A stretch of 64,000 bases of DNA from Myxococcales bacterium (GTDB lineage Bacteria > Myxococcota > Myxococcia > Myxococcales > Myxococcaceae), in assembly GCA_030681895.1 (NCBI GenBank), contig JAUXRI010000259.1, forward strand, positions 31,831 to 95,830, given 5' to 3'. The position numbers were made by a program, and so were the translations under genes. Under the pieces are notes generated by a model that was given only the letters and a program-made list of their open reading frames with translations, was not told the origin of the DNA and did not search any database. Shown piece by piece: positions 44,399-53,720 of the stretch; position 1 is the first letter of the stretch; each line of letters opens with the position of its first letter.

Positions 44399-47389
44399 AT
44401 GAGCCTCGACCGACTGCGCCGCCCCTTGATGTCGTGTCTGCTCGCGTGGAGCGCCGCGAGCCAGGCCCAGACGCTGGTTCCGCTCGGCGACCTCAACACC
44501 GAGCCCGAGAGCTCGAGGCCCGGCAACCTCAGCTGGCCGTCCCAATTCGGGAACACGCCCAGCCTCGTCCACGAGGGCGTCTTCTACTTCCCTGCGGAGG
44601 GCCCGTGGGGAAACGAGCTGTATCGAACTGACGGCGGGTCGGCGTCACTGGTCGTCGATGCCGTCCCTGGTCCGCGCGGAGGGCTGGTCGGTCAGTTCCG
44701 TGCGCGCGGCTCGCAGGTCTTCTTCGTTTCGGCGCCTGGCTTCAACGTGCCCGGTGACACCACCTTGTGGGTGACCGGCGGCACACAGGCTGGCGCGACG
44801 GCGCTGTTGCGGCTCACCGATGGGAGCAGGCTCCGGCTGCTCGACTTCAACGGAGGCGAGCTGGGATTCTTGCGCGAGCGCTCGCGAAGCTTTCCTGATG
44901 GCGGGGTCGAGCAACTCAGACAGCTCTGGCTCACCGACGGTACGCTCACGGGGACGAGGGAGATCGTCAGCGCCTCAGTGGTGCCGCCCTTCTACAGTTC
45001 CTCGTTCTCGGGTGGGCAGTTCTATACGACCGATGGTTCTCCTCCCCTGTCGCGAACGGACCTCGCGACCGGTGTGACGACGCCCGTGCAGCTGCCGCTG
45101 CAGCCTGCATGCGTCGGGGCGACCGGGCTGACGCCGCTGGGGAACGACCTCGTCTTCGTCTGTTGGGGCAACACGCCGAGCCTCACCTACTCGCTGGCGA
45201 GTCTCCACGCCGATGGCGGCGCCGAGTATCTGCACCCCGAGCTCACCGGCGCGATTGTCGGGTTTGGGGAGCGGCTGCCGGTGAGCGGGGGCCGCATCTG
45301 GTTCTACGCCCGCGACGCCGACGCTGGGGCCGAACTCCACGTCACTGGAGGCACTGCGGCCTCGACCCAGGTCGCCGTCGATGCCTGGCCCGGGCCGGGA
45401 GACGGACTCTCGAGCTCTCCCGAACCACCTGTGGTGAACGATGGCTGGGTGCCGTGGCTCTCGGCTGACAGCTCGCGCCCGTTTGGAACGCTCCTGCAGG
45501 GCGTCAACGCGCTCGACGGCGGGCGCCTCACGGTGCCGTACCCCCTCGGCTTCTGGCCGTCGGTCTGGCAAACGTCGACCACCACCTTCGTTCTTCCGCC
45601 ACGGTCCTCGTCAGGGCTCCCTCACACCATCCTCACCGATGGTGGTTTCGCCGCGGTTCCGTCGTCATCGAGATACTCGGTGAGCGCTGTTCTGGGCGAG
45701 TTCCTGCTGACTGGAGGGACGACCGACGCGGGCGAGGAGTTGGTCAAGAGTGACGGCATCACGACGACCCTCGTCGCCGACCTCGCGCCCGGAAGCAGAT
45801 CGTCGCTTCCTGGTCGCGACGCAGGTGTCACTCGCGTGGGCAACTCCGTCGTCTTCTGGGCCACCACCTCTGCCACGGGTGCAGAGCCCTGGGCGACTGA
45901 TGGCACCCCTGGTGGCGCGCGGCTCCTGCTCGACGTTCTTCCCGGTCCCGCGTCCTCGCTCCTGGGTGAGCTGAGCCGCGTGACACTCGGTCAGCGAATG
46001 CTGTTCACGACTGGGGGCCGCGTGTACTCGACCGACGGCACCGTGGCGGGTACCCAGCTGCTGCCAGGCGACAGCAACAACACGCTCTTCATGGCTGATG
46101 GGTGGGCCTGGTGGGCAGGCACCGACCTCATGCGAAGCGATGGCACCGTCGCCGGCACCAGCGTCGCCCGCACCAGTGCACAGGGCTTCTGGCTCTATGG
46201 CGCTGCGGGCACCACGCTCTACTTCGTCGAGGGCTCCGTGCTGAAGTCGTACCGAACCGGGCAGTCGCCCGTCGCACTGCCGGGCGATCCCATTCTGTTT
46301 GACCGGAACGTCTGCCCGCTCTCCAACGGCTTACTTTTCACCAGCAGGGACGCTGTCGGCTTTCAAGACGAACTCTGGGTCACTGACGGCTCGCCGACTG
46401 GCACGCGGCAACTCGCGGCGGGTTCAGTGCAAAACGTCATCTGCGAGCCCGGCGGTGCCTGGTTCACGGCCGCGAACGCGCTGTGGAGAACCACCGGGTC
46501 CACTCCCGTTCGGGTGCTGACGTTGACGAACCACGGCTGGGTTCCGATGGGGAACCCGCCGTATCGCTTCTTCGCGAGAACTGACGGCCAACAACTGTTG
46601 GCGACGGACGGTACCGCCGCCGGAACGCGCGTGGTGTTCGATGGGGCTGGCATTGCTCCGACGCTCTCAGCGTCATTGGGGAACCTGTTGTTCTTTTCCA
46701 CCCCGACGACGACCGAAGGCGCTGAGCTGATGCGCTCAGATGGAACCGCGGCGGGGACCGTGCTCCTTCGCGAGTTCTTCGCCGGCCCCGGTGCCGGGCT
46801 GGTGTCTTTCGAAGGAACCTGGAACGGGCGGTTGCTCTTCGTCGCCTACGACCCGGCGCTTGGGCCTGAGCTGTGGAGCACCGACGGCACCGTGATGGGG
46901 ACGCAGCTGGTGCTCGATGGGCTGCCTGGCAGCGCGGGCGCGAGCCCCTGGGTGCTGTCGCAGTTGTCGACGAACAGGTTGTTGGTCTCGGCGCTGGACG
47001 CCACAGGCGACCGCGAGCCGGCCGTGCTCGAGTTCCCAGTCGACGCGGGCGTTGACGCAGGCGTCGCCGACGCGGGTTCGCACGTTGACGCAGGGTCCTC
47101 GGATGCAGGTACGGGCGTTGACGCAGGTTCGCGCGTCGACGCGGGTGCCGGCGTTGACGCGGGTTCGCGCATCGACGCGGGGGCCGGCGTTGACGCAGGA
47201 CCCGCCGACGCCGGCGACGCTGGCCAACTCGTGTTTGAAGATGCAGGCATGAGCGTCGACGCAGGCACCGGAAACACCCCCGCTCAGACCGGCTGTGGGT
47301 GCGCTTCGACCAACGCAACCTCGCTGTGGGCGCTCTGGGTCGGGTTGGCATTGCTCGCCCGGCGTCACCGGCGGGCCGTGGCAGTCTGA
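44399..47389 (+). CDS. Secreted ELWxxDGT-repeat protein with MYXO-CTERM-type tail
   Basis: The chosen ATG at 44399 follows a GGGGG ribosome-binding site and gives a signal peptide ending SAASQAQ. The 996-residue body consists of ELWxTDGTxxGTxxL repeats, e.g. ELWVTDGSPTGTRQL, ELWSTDGTVMGTQLV and ELMRSDGTAAGTVLL, a repeat family known mainly from Myxococcota. It is followed by a DAG-rich linker (about 880-950) and a C-terminal tail with CGCAST, a hydrophobic helix and Arg residues, typical of MYXO-CTERM sorting. The repeats form a beta-propeller-like surface protein of unknown role. The flanking direct repeat suggests local rearrangement. Confidence 0.88.
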   Translation: MSLDRLRRPLMSCLLAWSAASQAQTLVPLGDLNTEPESSRPGNLSWPSQFGNTPSLVHEGVFYFPAEGPWGNELYRTDGGSASLVVDAVPGPRGGLVGQFRARGSQVFFVSAPGFNVPGDTTLWVTGGTQAGATALLRLTDGSRLRLLDFNGGELGFLRERSRSFPDGGVEQLRQLWLTDGTLTGTREIVSASVVPPFYSSSFSGGQFYTTDGSPPLSRTDLATGVTTPVQLPLQPACVGATGLTPLGNDLVFVCWGNTPSLTYSLASLHADGGAEYLHPELTGAIVGFGERLPVSGGRIWFYARDADAGAELHVTGGTAASTQVAVDAWPGPGDGLSSSPEPPVVNDGWVPWLSADSSRPFGTLLQGVNALDGGRLTVPYPLGFWPSVWQTSTTTFVLPPRSSSGLPHTILTDGGFAAVPSSSRYSVSAVLGEFLLTGGTTDAGEELVKSDGITTTLVADLAPGSRSSLPGRDAGVTRVGNSVVFWATTSATGAEPWATDGTPGGARLLLDVLPGPASSLLGELSRVTLGQRMLFTTGGRVYSTDGTVAGTQLLPGDSNNTLFMADGWAWWAGTDLMRSDGTVAGTSVARTSAQGFWLYGAAGTTLYFVEGSVLKSYRTGQSPVALPGDPILFDRNVCPLSNGLLFTSRDAVGFQDELWVTDGSPTGTRQLAAGSVQNVICEPGGAWFTAANALWRTTGSTPVRVLTLTNHGWVPMGNPPYRFFARTDGQQLLATDGTAAGTRVVFDGAGIAPTLSASLGNLLFFSTPTTTEGAELMRSDGTAAGTVLLREFFAGPGAGLVSFEGTWNGRLLFVAYDPALGPELWSTDGTVMGTQLVLDGLPGSAGASPWVLSQLSTNRLLVSALDATGDREPAVLEFPVDAGVDAGVADAGSHVDAGSSDAGTGVDAGSRVDAGAGVDAGSRIDAGAGVDAGPADAGDAGQLVFEDAGMSVDAGTGNTPAQTGCGCASTNATSLWALWVGLALLARRHRRAVAV

Positions 47390-47449
47390 GTCACGGTGGG
47401 CCCTCGACGCCGGAGTTGCTCAGGGGCGAGGCCCTTCCGCTCGGTCCGG

Positions 47450-48688
47450 TTACTTCTTCCGGCTCGCCCGTTCCTTCAGCCGCTTCGTGAGCGCGGCGCG
47501 ACACGCGGCATGGTTCTCGAAGTAGCCACTGAACCGCGCGAAGTCGCCATCGAGGTAGCTCAACGCCACCGCGCGAACCGACCAGCACCCGTCGTCGTCG
47601 CAGTCCGGCACCGAGAGTGCGTCCCACATCACCTCGGCGAGCACCGGGTCGTGCGAGTCCTGCACCAGGTCGATCAGCAGTGTCTTGTGTTTCCAGTTGT
47701 TCGACTTCAGGTACTCCTGCGCGAGGTGAGGCAGGTCTTCGGGCTTCACGTGGTCTCGCTCGCTCTCGGTGTCGACCGTTCCGTCCTTCACGCGCTTCAT
47801 CACTTCGTCGACCCACGGCCGGCGAGACGTGTTCACCACCACCGTCTTCCCGACCGGCGTTGGACACGAGCCCTCGGCGTTCGCCGTGGCCGTCTTCCCG
47901 TCGTCTTCTGCGAGCAGCTCGGGCGTCTTCTGCGACCAGCAGGCCACCTTCCCCGACTGCAGCCGGCCGCACCGGGTGCGCACCTCGAGAAACCGAGTGC
48001 CCTTCGGACCGACCGCGCGCGGCTGCTTCGAGTCGTTGAAACAGACGGCGCTCCCGTCGACCTTCGTGGCGCACGCGAGGAAGGTCTCGACCGTCACCGA
48101 CGAGAACTCGCCGTCGAGCGTCGTCGCGAGGTCGCCTGTGCAGCTCAGGTGTCGGGCTTCGTCGATGGCGCAGGCGGCCTGAACGCCCACCGCAACGAAG
48201 ACGTACTTCTTCTTCGGCGGCGTGAGCGTCGCGCCCTGGAAGCCCCAGCAGCTGAGCTCGCCCGACTCGCGAACGCCGCAGCTGACCCGATGGCCGGCCG
48301 AGACCTGCCGGAACGCACCGCGTGGCGCGTTGGTGGCGCCCTCGCTCCCGTCACCCCAGCACGCGAGCGTCTGGTCCTTCTTCACCGCGCAGGCGTGCGT
48401 CTTGCTCACGCTCAACTGGCGCACGGGCCCCAGCGTCGAGGGCGGCTTCACGAACGAGCCGGTTCCCCAGCACACGACCGAGTCGTCCTTCGTGCGAATG
48501 CCGCACCCGTTGACCTCTTCCACCGTGTCGAACGAGCGCAGCGTCTCGGTTGGCGGGCGTTGAACGCAGTGGTCGTTCAGGTCGAAGCACTGCACGCGTC
48601 CGGTCGCGTCGAGCGCGCACGAGTCGTCGGTGACGGTCTGGTTGGTGTCGGGGACCGCGAGCAGCACGAGCACGAGGAGGCTGAACAT
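47450..48688 (-). CDS. Secreted RCC1-like repeat protein
   Basis: The 412-residue protein has a short signal (MFSLLVLVLLAVPD) and then six or seven repeats of about 40-50 residues with CxWG-type motifs, such as SVVCWGTG, LACWGDGSEGA and LSCWGFQG, typical of RCC1/BLIP-II-like propellers. The last 140 residues form a separate helical domain containing Cys residues (PDCDDDGCWSVRAVALSYL). No enzyme residues are seen. The C-terminus ends KERASRKK, whose coding DNA is nearly copied at 44279-44312. Confidence 0.82.
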   Translation of the reverse strand: MFSLLVLVLLAVPDTNQTVTDDSCALDATGRVQCFDLNDHCVQRPPTETLRSFDTVEEVNGCGIRTKDDSVVCWGTGSFVKPPSTLGPVRQLSVSKTHACAVKKDQTLACWGDGSEGATNAPRGAFRQVSAGHRVSCGVRESGELSCWGFQGATLTPPKKKYVFVAVGVQAACAIDEARHLSCTGDLATTLDGEFSSVTVETFLACATKVDGSAVCFNDSKQPRAVGPKGTRFLEVRTRCGRLQSGKVACWSQKTPELLAEDDGKTATANAEGSCPTPVGKTVVVNTSRRPWVDEVMKRVKDGTVDTESERDHVKPEDLPHLAQEYLKSNNWKHKTLLIDLVQDSHDPVLAEVMWDALSVPDCDDDGCWSVRAVALSYLDGDFARFSGYFENHAACRAALTKRLKERASRKK

Positions 48689-48710
48689 CGCCGCATCATG
48701 ACAGCGCCAT

Positions 48711-50237
48711 TCACTGGAGCATCTGTTTCAACAGCGCGTCGTCTTCATCCTCGTCGCTGCCCGCGTCGGGCGTCGCGTACTTCACGCGGTCGGACTCGCT
48801 GCACGGCTTCGGGGCGAGCCCATCGGCCTGCACGCACTCCATCGCCCAGGCTTCGCGCGGAGGCCGTCCCGCCTTCTCGGCCTGCGCACGGGCGTCGTCG
48901 ATGGCCGGCTGCACGAGCGCGGTCGACAACCACGGCACCGCGGAGACGAGCACCAGACTCAGCGTGAGCAGCCCGACGAACGGCACCACCGCGCGGTACA
49001 GCGTCGTCACCGGGAGCCGGAAGCGGAAGCTCGAGATGAACAGGTTCAAGCCCAGCGGCGGCATGCAGAACGCGAGCTCGAGGTTCAAGATGACCATCAT
49101 CGCGAGGTGAAACGGTGACAGCCCGAACCGCGCAGCGAGCGGCAGCACCAGCGGCACCGCGACGATGAGCGCCGACACGCCGTCCATCACCATGCCGATG
49201 ACGAGCAGGAATACGTTGAGCGCGATGAGGAACTGCCACCGCTCCGAGAGGCCCGCGCGCGTCATGGTCTCGAGCACGTGTGCTGGCACCTGCCGGTCGA
49301 TGACGAGGTTCATCAGCGCGTTCGCCATCATCAGGATCAGCACCACTGCGCCGGCGAGCGCCATCGAGCTCTGCACCACGCGCGGCACGTCCTTCCACGT
49401 GAGGTCGCGATGCACGCGCACCACGACGAGGAGCGTGTACAGCACGCCTACCGCGGCGCTCTCGTCGAGCGAGGTGAGGCCCGAGGCCAGCCCACCGAGG
49501 ATGACGACGGGCAGCCCCAGCTCCCACTTGATCAACCCGAGGGCGGCCAGCGCCTCGCTCGCGACGAACGGCTCACGGGGAATCTTCTCTTTCGTCCCGA
49601 CGACCGCGGCCCACGCTCCGAGGATGAGCAACACCAGCACGCCGGGGATGAGGCCTGCGCGGAACGCGAGCTCGAAGTCGAGGCCGGCCACCAGCGCGTA
49701 GACGAGAATGGGGAGTGACGGAGGGAAGAGCAACCCGAGCGAGCCACCGGTGGTGACGAGGCCGAACGAGAAGCGCTCCGACCAGCCTTGCTGACGCAGC
49801 GTCGGGAGCAGCAGCCCGCCGATGGCCACGATGGTGACGCCGCTGCCGCCGGTGAGCGTGGTGAAGAAGGCCGACGCGCCGAGGCACACCAGGGCGAGGC
49901 CGCCCGGCATCCACCCGAGGAGCTTTCGCGACGCCTCGACCAGCCGCTGCGGCGCCTTCGACTCCGCGAGCAGGTAGCCGAGCAACGTGAAGAGCGGAAT
50001 CGTCACCAGCACCGGCGAGCCGGCGAACTGCTCATCCAACACGCGCGGCGCGAGGCGGTTGACCGGGCTCCCGGCGAGCCACCATGCGACCGCGGTGCCG
50101 CCTGCCATCAACACGAAGAGCGGCGTGCCGGCTGCGGCCAGGGCGGCGATGACGGCGCCGAGCCAGCCAGAGGCCAGGCCAGCGCCGGCGACGACCGCGC
50201 CACTGCCTCCAAGCGCCCACCGGGAGCCGGGCTTCAT
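48711..50237 (-). CDS. dctM: TRAP transporter large permease subunit (DctM family)
   Basis: The 508-residue protein has about 12 membrane helices and typical DctM features: the GSxGLLxPPSLP segment (GGSLGLLFPPSLPILVY), FFTTLTGGSGVTIVAIGGLLLP and MVILNLELAFCMPPLGLNLF. TRAP systems use a sodium gradient to import carboxylates or other solutes with the periplasmic subunit DctP. The C-terminal 60 residues form an extra soluble tail containing VQADGLAPKPC. The start at ATG 50237 is after an 18-nt repeat shared with the DctQ 3' end. It is the last of four genes in the operon. Confidence 0.92.
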   Translation of the reverse strand: MKPGSRWALGGSGAVVAGAGLASGWLGAVIAALAAAGTPLFVLMAGGTAVAWWLAGSPVNRLAPRVLDEQFAGSPVLVTIPLFTLLGYLLAESKAPQRLVEASRKLLGWMPGGLALVCLGASAFFTTLTGGSGVTIVAIGGLLLPTLRQQGWSERFSFGLVTTGGSLGLLFPPSLPILVYALVAGLDFELAFRAGLIPGVLVLLILGAWAAVVGTKEKIPREPFVASEALAALGLIKWELGLPVVILGGLASGLTSLDESAAVGVLYTLLVVVRVHRDLTWKDVPRVVQSSMALAGAVVLILMMANALMNLVIDRQVPAHVLETMTRAGLSERWQFLIALNVFLLVIGMVMDGVSALIVAVPLVLPLAARFGLSPFHLAMMVILNLELAFCMPPLGLNLFISSFRFRLPVTTLYRAVVPFVGLLTLSLVLVSAVPWLSTALVQPAIDDARAQAEKAGRPPREAWAMECVQADGLAPKPCSESDRVKYATPDAGSDEDEDDALLKQMLQ

Positions 50238-50301
50238 GTCGCCGCTCCGTGCGCAGGTTCGACCGCGCGCGTGAACGGAATGGCCCGGCGGGAGGCTGTC
50301 A

Positions 50302-51282
50302 TCACGTCGCCGCTCCGTGTGCGCCTTCAGCCGGCGCACCGCGCAGCACCCACAACAGGAACCGCAGCGCGAGCGCGAGCAGCCCGAGGGGCACCACCAG
50401 CGACAGCGGCTTCACGAGCAGGCCGCGCGGTGAGTCGGGGCTCGTCACCACCAACGGCACGTGGGTGCCCTCGGGGAGTTCCCGGTGTTCGCGCAGCGCG
50501 GCGAACTCGGTGGCGTTGCTCCAGTCCACTGCGTCGAGCCACGCGTTCCACTCGGCCCCGGTGAGCGCGGTGTCCCACGTGGCGCCGGTGACGACGCGCG
50601 GTGCCACGGTGAAGTCGAGCGCGAGCTGACGCCGCAAGAAGAACACGTCACGGCCCAGCCCTTGAGAGACCGCGCTCCACTTCGCGACCGGCGCGTCGTC
50701 CATGCGCGCGCGAAACGCGTCGATGGCGATGAAGTCGAAGAAGCCCCACGCTGAGACCACACACACCGCCGCCGCCACCAGGCCCGCCAACACGTTGGAG
50801 AACCGGCGCGCAGTCTCTGGCAACAAGCGCGCGACGACGTCGATGGTGAGGTGTCTGCCCTGCGCCGTCGCGATGGAGGCGCCGACGAAGACGAGCAGCA
50901 GCGTCAACCGCGTCGCGAGCCCTCGCAGCCCGCCTACGAGGGTGAGGCTCGAGCCGTCCTGCACCCAGCCGAGGATGTTGCCCGCCCAGCTCACGCCGAC
51001 GTTTCGCAGCAACACGCCGACGAGCGCGCCGGCGACTCCAACGGCGGCGGTGGGGAGCCGTTGCCCTTTCGTCAGCCGGAACGTCACCCACGCCGCCGCG
51101 ACACCCAGCACGCCCGCACGAAGCAGCGCGCCCGCGACGAAGCTGCTCGTCGTCTGCGCCGCGAGGCCTTTCAGCACCACCCACGCCGAGAGCGACAGCA
51201 GCAGCGAAGCGGCCGCGCCACACGCGACGACGAGCTCGACGCGCGTCCAGAGCGAGTCCAGGCGCGTCAGCAGCGCCTTCAC
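50302..51282 (-). CDS. dctQ: TRAP transporter small permease subunit (DctQ family)
   Basis: The start is a GTG whose bases overlap the DctP stop (GTGA), so the pair is translationally coupled. Hydrophobic helices lie at about 16-36, 45-62, 68-85, 105-125, 150-175 and near the C-terminus (about 295-315). At 326 residues it is longer than the usual 160-230, because about 90 residues are inserted between the last two helices (from RMDDAPVAKWSAV to SPDSPRG). GRHLTIDVVARLLP is typical of DctQ. It assists the large subunit DctM in TRAP transport. Confidence 0.87.
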   Translation of the reverse strand: MKALLTRLDSLWTRVELVVACGAAASLLLSLSAWVVLKGLAAQTTSSFVAGALLRAGVLGVAAAWVTFRLTKGQRLPTAAVGVAGALVGVLLRNVGVSWAGNILGWVQDGSSLTLVGGLRGLATRLTLLLVFVGASIATAQGRHLTIDVVARLLPETARRFSNVLAGLVAAAVCVVSAWGFFDFIAIDAFRARMDDAPVAKWSAVSQGLGRDVFFLRRQLALDFTVAPRVVTGATWDTALTGAEWNAWLDAVDWSNATEFAALREHRELPEGTHVPLVVTSPDSPRGLLVKPLSLVVPLGLLALALRFLLWVLRGAPAEGAHGAAT

Positions 51283-52247
51283 TTCGCCAGCTTCTCCACC
51301 TCGTCCATCAGCGCGGGCGAGAGCGTGCCCTTGCCCAGCCGCGCGCGCGTCTCGACGTAGACGGCCTTCCACAGCGCCGCCTGCGCGGGCGTCGCCGTCA
51401 CCAGCGTCATCTTCCCCTTCAGGCGCTCGAAGGCCTTGTCGTCTTCGCTGCGGATTCGGGCCGTCAACGCAGCGCACGTCAGCTTGCCGGTCTCGAGCAC
51501 GATGGTGCGGTTCGCCTCGGACAACGCGTCGAGGCTCTTCTTCGACAGCAGCATGCCGCCGATGTTGGGCGCGACGACGTCGGCGGTGAGGTGGTCGAGC
51601 TTGCTGCTCCACTGGAGCTGCTCGGCTGCGAGCGCCGAGATGCTCATCGCGTTCACGTTGCCCGTCGACAGCTCGGGCAACACCTCGGGCACGCCCAGCG
51701 GCACCGGCACCACGCCCGCAGCCTGGAACACCGACGGCAGCATCGCGTCATCACGCCACACCCACGGCCGCTTGCCCTTCAGGTCGGCGGGCTCGGTGAT
51801 GGGGAAGCCCTTCGACATCCACCGGTCGAGCCCGATGTCGCCCCAGCCGACGAGCACGAAGCCCTCTTTCTGGAACGTCGCCTCGAAGCGCGGCGTCAGC
51901 GCGGTGCGCACCGTGTCGAGCTGCGCCCAGCCGTTGATGAGGCCGGGCACCTGCAGCACGTTCACCGTCGGGTCGATGACCGCGAGCCCCACCGCGCTCA
52001 CCACCGCGCCGTCGAGCTGGCCCGTCTTCATCTTGCTCAGCTGGGCGGTCTCGTCACCCTGCGTCGCGTTCCAGTACACCTCGATGATCACCTCGCCCTT
52101 CGACTTCTCCTTCACCGCCTTCACCCACGTGCGGAGCACCTGGCCCCACGGTGATTCGCGCGGCGCGAGCGAGCCGACCTTCAGCGTCACCGGGTCCGCA
52201 AAGACGAGCGTCGAGAGCAGCAGGGCACAGAGCATGAAGGCGCGCAT
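51279..52247 (-). CDS. dctP: TRAP transporter periplasmic solute-binding protein (DctP family)
   Basis: This 322-residue protein has a signal peptide ending TLVFA. The mature start, VTLKVGSLAPRESPWGQVLRTW, the ExYWNATQGDET segment, and LKGKRPWVWRD with the ligand-contacting Arg are DctP family features. The ligand is not identified; the typical carboxylate-binding Arg region is present but divergent. It lies between the TatT-like lipoprotein gene and the two permease genes, so the whole operon encodes one transporter. Confidence 0.92.
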   Translation of the reverse strand: MRAFMLCALLLSTLVFADPVTLKVGSLAPRESPWGQVLRTWVKAVKEKSKGEVIIEVYWNATQGDETAQLSKMKTGQLDGAVVSAVGLAVIDPTVNVLQVPGLINGWAQLDTVRTALTPRFEATFQKEGFVLVGWGDIGLDRWMSKGFPITEPADLKGKRPWVWRDDAMLPSVFQAAGVVPVPLGVPEVLPELSTGNVNAMSISALAAEQLQWSSKLDHLTADVVAPNIGGMLLSKKSLDALSEANRTIVLETGKLTCAALTARIRSEDDKAFERLKGKMTLVTATPAQAALWKAVYVETRARLGKGTLSPALMDEVEKLAK

Positions 52248-52271
52248 CGAGAGGTCTCCGGGACGGAAGGT

Positions 52272-53171
52272 TCAGAATGAGCAGCGCTTGAGGCGGGGCG
52301 GAGCGAGGTACCGCTTCGCCTTCTTCTTCGCGATGACGTTCTCGAGGCGCTGGGCCGGCAGCACGTCTTTCGCTTCGACGACCTCGGCGAGCAGCTTCTC
52401 GTACGCTGCCTTGTCGTGCGAGTTGCAGGCCCAGCTCTGCGCGTAGAGCAGCTGCACCGTGAGGGCGCCGCGGTTGGTGATGGTGAGGGCGCGCTCGAAG
52501 AGTCGTTTGGCTTCGGGCAGCTCCGCGTCGGGAGAGCGCGCATGGTACGCGCCCAGCGCTGCGAGGCCGGTGGCGTAGCCGACGCCTTCATCGAGCGCGA
52601 CCGCGTGCTCCAGAATCGCGACGCCGATGTAGAGGTCCGCGACGACGGCCGAGTCCTCCGACGCGACGCTGCCTCGCGACAGCCACGCCGCGCCCAACCA
52701 GAGCAGCGGCTCGGCGTCGGCCTTGTTCGTGAAACCCGACAGGTACGCCTTGATGGTGTCGGAGTTCTTCATCGCCGCCACGAAGCCTGGCCGTCGCTGC
52801 TCGAGGAGCAGGGTGCCGAACCGGATCGAGCGGTCGTACGCGTCGCGCGCGCGCCCGGCTTGAAACGCTTCGGCCTCCTCGTCTTCCTTATCGATGGCCT
52901 GCTCCCACTCGTCTTCGATGAAGGCGCCGGCATAGCCAGCCCATGACTGGGTGAGCAGATAGAGCGCGTCTTCGTTGTCTGGCGCCAGCCGCTGCATGCC
53001 CTCGAGCTGTACGAGGCTCGACGCCGCGCCGATGCGCGCCACCTCGAGATCAGACAGGGTATCGAAGGCCCCAGCCGCGTCGCGGGTCGACTTCACGGTG
53101 CCGTCGAGGATGATCCGATCGAGGCACGCCGAGGTGCTGATCAGCACCAGAAACAGGGGAGTCAGCCGCAT
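52272..53171 (-). CDS. tatT: TRAP-associated lipoprotein of the TatT family
   Basis: The 299-residue lipoprotein (signal LVLISTSAC) has an all-helical body with repeats, starting TVKSTRDAAGAFDTLSD and including LLTQSWAGYAGAFIEDEWE. It ends with the segment ALTVQLLYAQSWACNSHD. This matches the TRAP T-component family, in which TatT of Treponema pallidum is a trimeric TPR lipoprotein that binds the DctP subunit. Its location upstream of dctP-dctQ-dctM confirms the role. The T component is thought to pass ligand, possibly hydrophobic, to DctP. The start is ATG 53171. Confidence 0.9.
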   Translation of the reverse strand: MRLTPLFLVLISTSACLDRIILDGTVKSTRDAAGAFDTLSDLEVARIGAASSLVQLEGMQRLAPDNEDALYLLTQSWAGYAGAFIEDEWEQAIDKEDEEAEAFQAGRARDAYDRSIRFGTLLLEQRRPGFVAAMKNSDTIKAYLSGFTNKADAEPLLWLGAAWLSRGSVASEDSAVVADLYIGVAILEHAVALDEGVGYATGLAALGAYHARSPDAELPEAKRLFERALTITNRGALTVQLLYAQSWACNSHDKAAYEKLLAEVVEAKDVLPAQRLENVIAKKKAKRYLAPPRLKRCSF

Positions 53172-53289
53172 GGGGCCAGATACAACGCCTCGCCTTCCGA
53201 GCCAGTGTTTTCAAGGGAGTTGGCGGCCGTCACCCAGAATCGACAACGGGGGACTCCCACTTCGGGAAAAACCAATGTAGGAGCGTGTC

Positions 53290-53306
53290 GCCCGGCTTCT
53301 CCGGGC
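53290..53306 (+). promoter_or_regulatory. Hairpin in the cspA leader
   Basis: GCCCGG at 53290-53295 pairs with CCGGGC at 53301-53306 around a 5-base loop. It lies about 40 bases before the cspA start, in what is probably a leader RNA. Cold shock mRNAs often carry structured leaders that change at low temperature; that role is inferred. Confidence 0.4.
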
Positions 53307-53346
53307 ACGGCTGCAATGAATGCGGCCGGAACACTGAAAGCAGACG

Positions 53347-53550
53347 ATGGCGACTGGTACCGTGAAGTGGTTCAATGATGCGAAGGGCTTTGGTTTCATC
53401 TCGCAGGACGGCGGCGGCGAAGACGTGTTCTGCCACCACACTGCGATCCAGACCCAGGGCTTCCGCACCCTGCAGGAAGGTCAGAAGGTTGAGTTCGACG
53501 TCGCGCGCGGCCCCAAGGGTCTCCAGGCGCAGAACGTTCGCCCGGTCTGA
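53347..53550 (+). CDS. cspA: Cold shock domain protein
   Basis: The 67-residue protein is a single cold shock domain binding RNA or single-stranded DNA. RNP1 is KGFGFI (13-18) and RNP2 is VFCHH (27-31), where most relatives have VFVHF or VFVHY. The conserved start MATGTVKWFNDAKGFG and the end GPKGLQAQNV are typical. The gene stands alone with a leader and a strong hairpin terminator, so it is monocistronic and probably expressed at high level. Confidence 0.96.
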   Translation: MATGTVKWFNDAKGFGFISQDGGGEDVFCHHTAIQTQGFRTLQEGQKVEFDVARGPKGLQAQNVRPV

Positions 53551-53605
53551 GTTTCACTCAGCCAACACGCGCCCGCTGAGCTGCAACGCTCGGTGGGTGT
53601 GACCG

Positions 53606-53637
53606 ACGGCCCGTCATCCTTCATGGAGACGGGCCGT
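53606..53637 (+). terminator. Rho-independent terminator of cspA
   Basis: ACGGCCCGTC (53606-53615) pairs perfectly with GACGGGCCGT (53628-53637) around a 12-base loop. It is followed by TTTCATTTGG, a weak T-rich tail. Confidence 0.85.
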
Positions 53638-53720
53638 TTCATTTGGGGCGTCATGTAACGCTTCTTTGGCCGATGGCACCCCTGGGGTCGCCGCGCGCCT
53701 TCACCCTGGAGAACCCAGCC

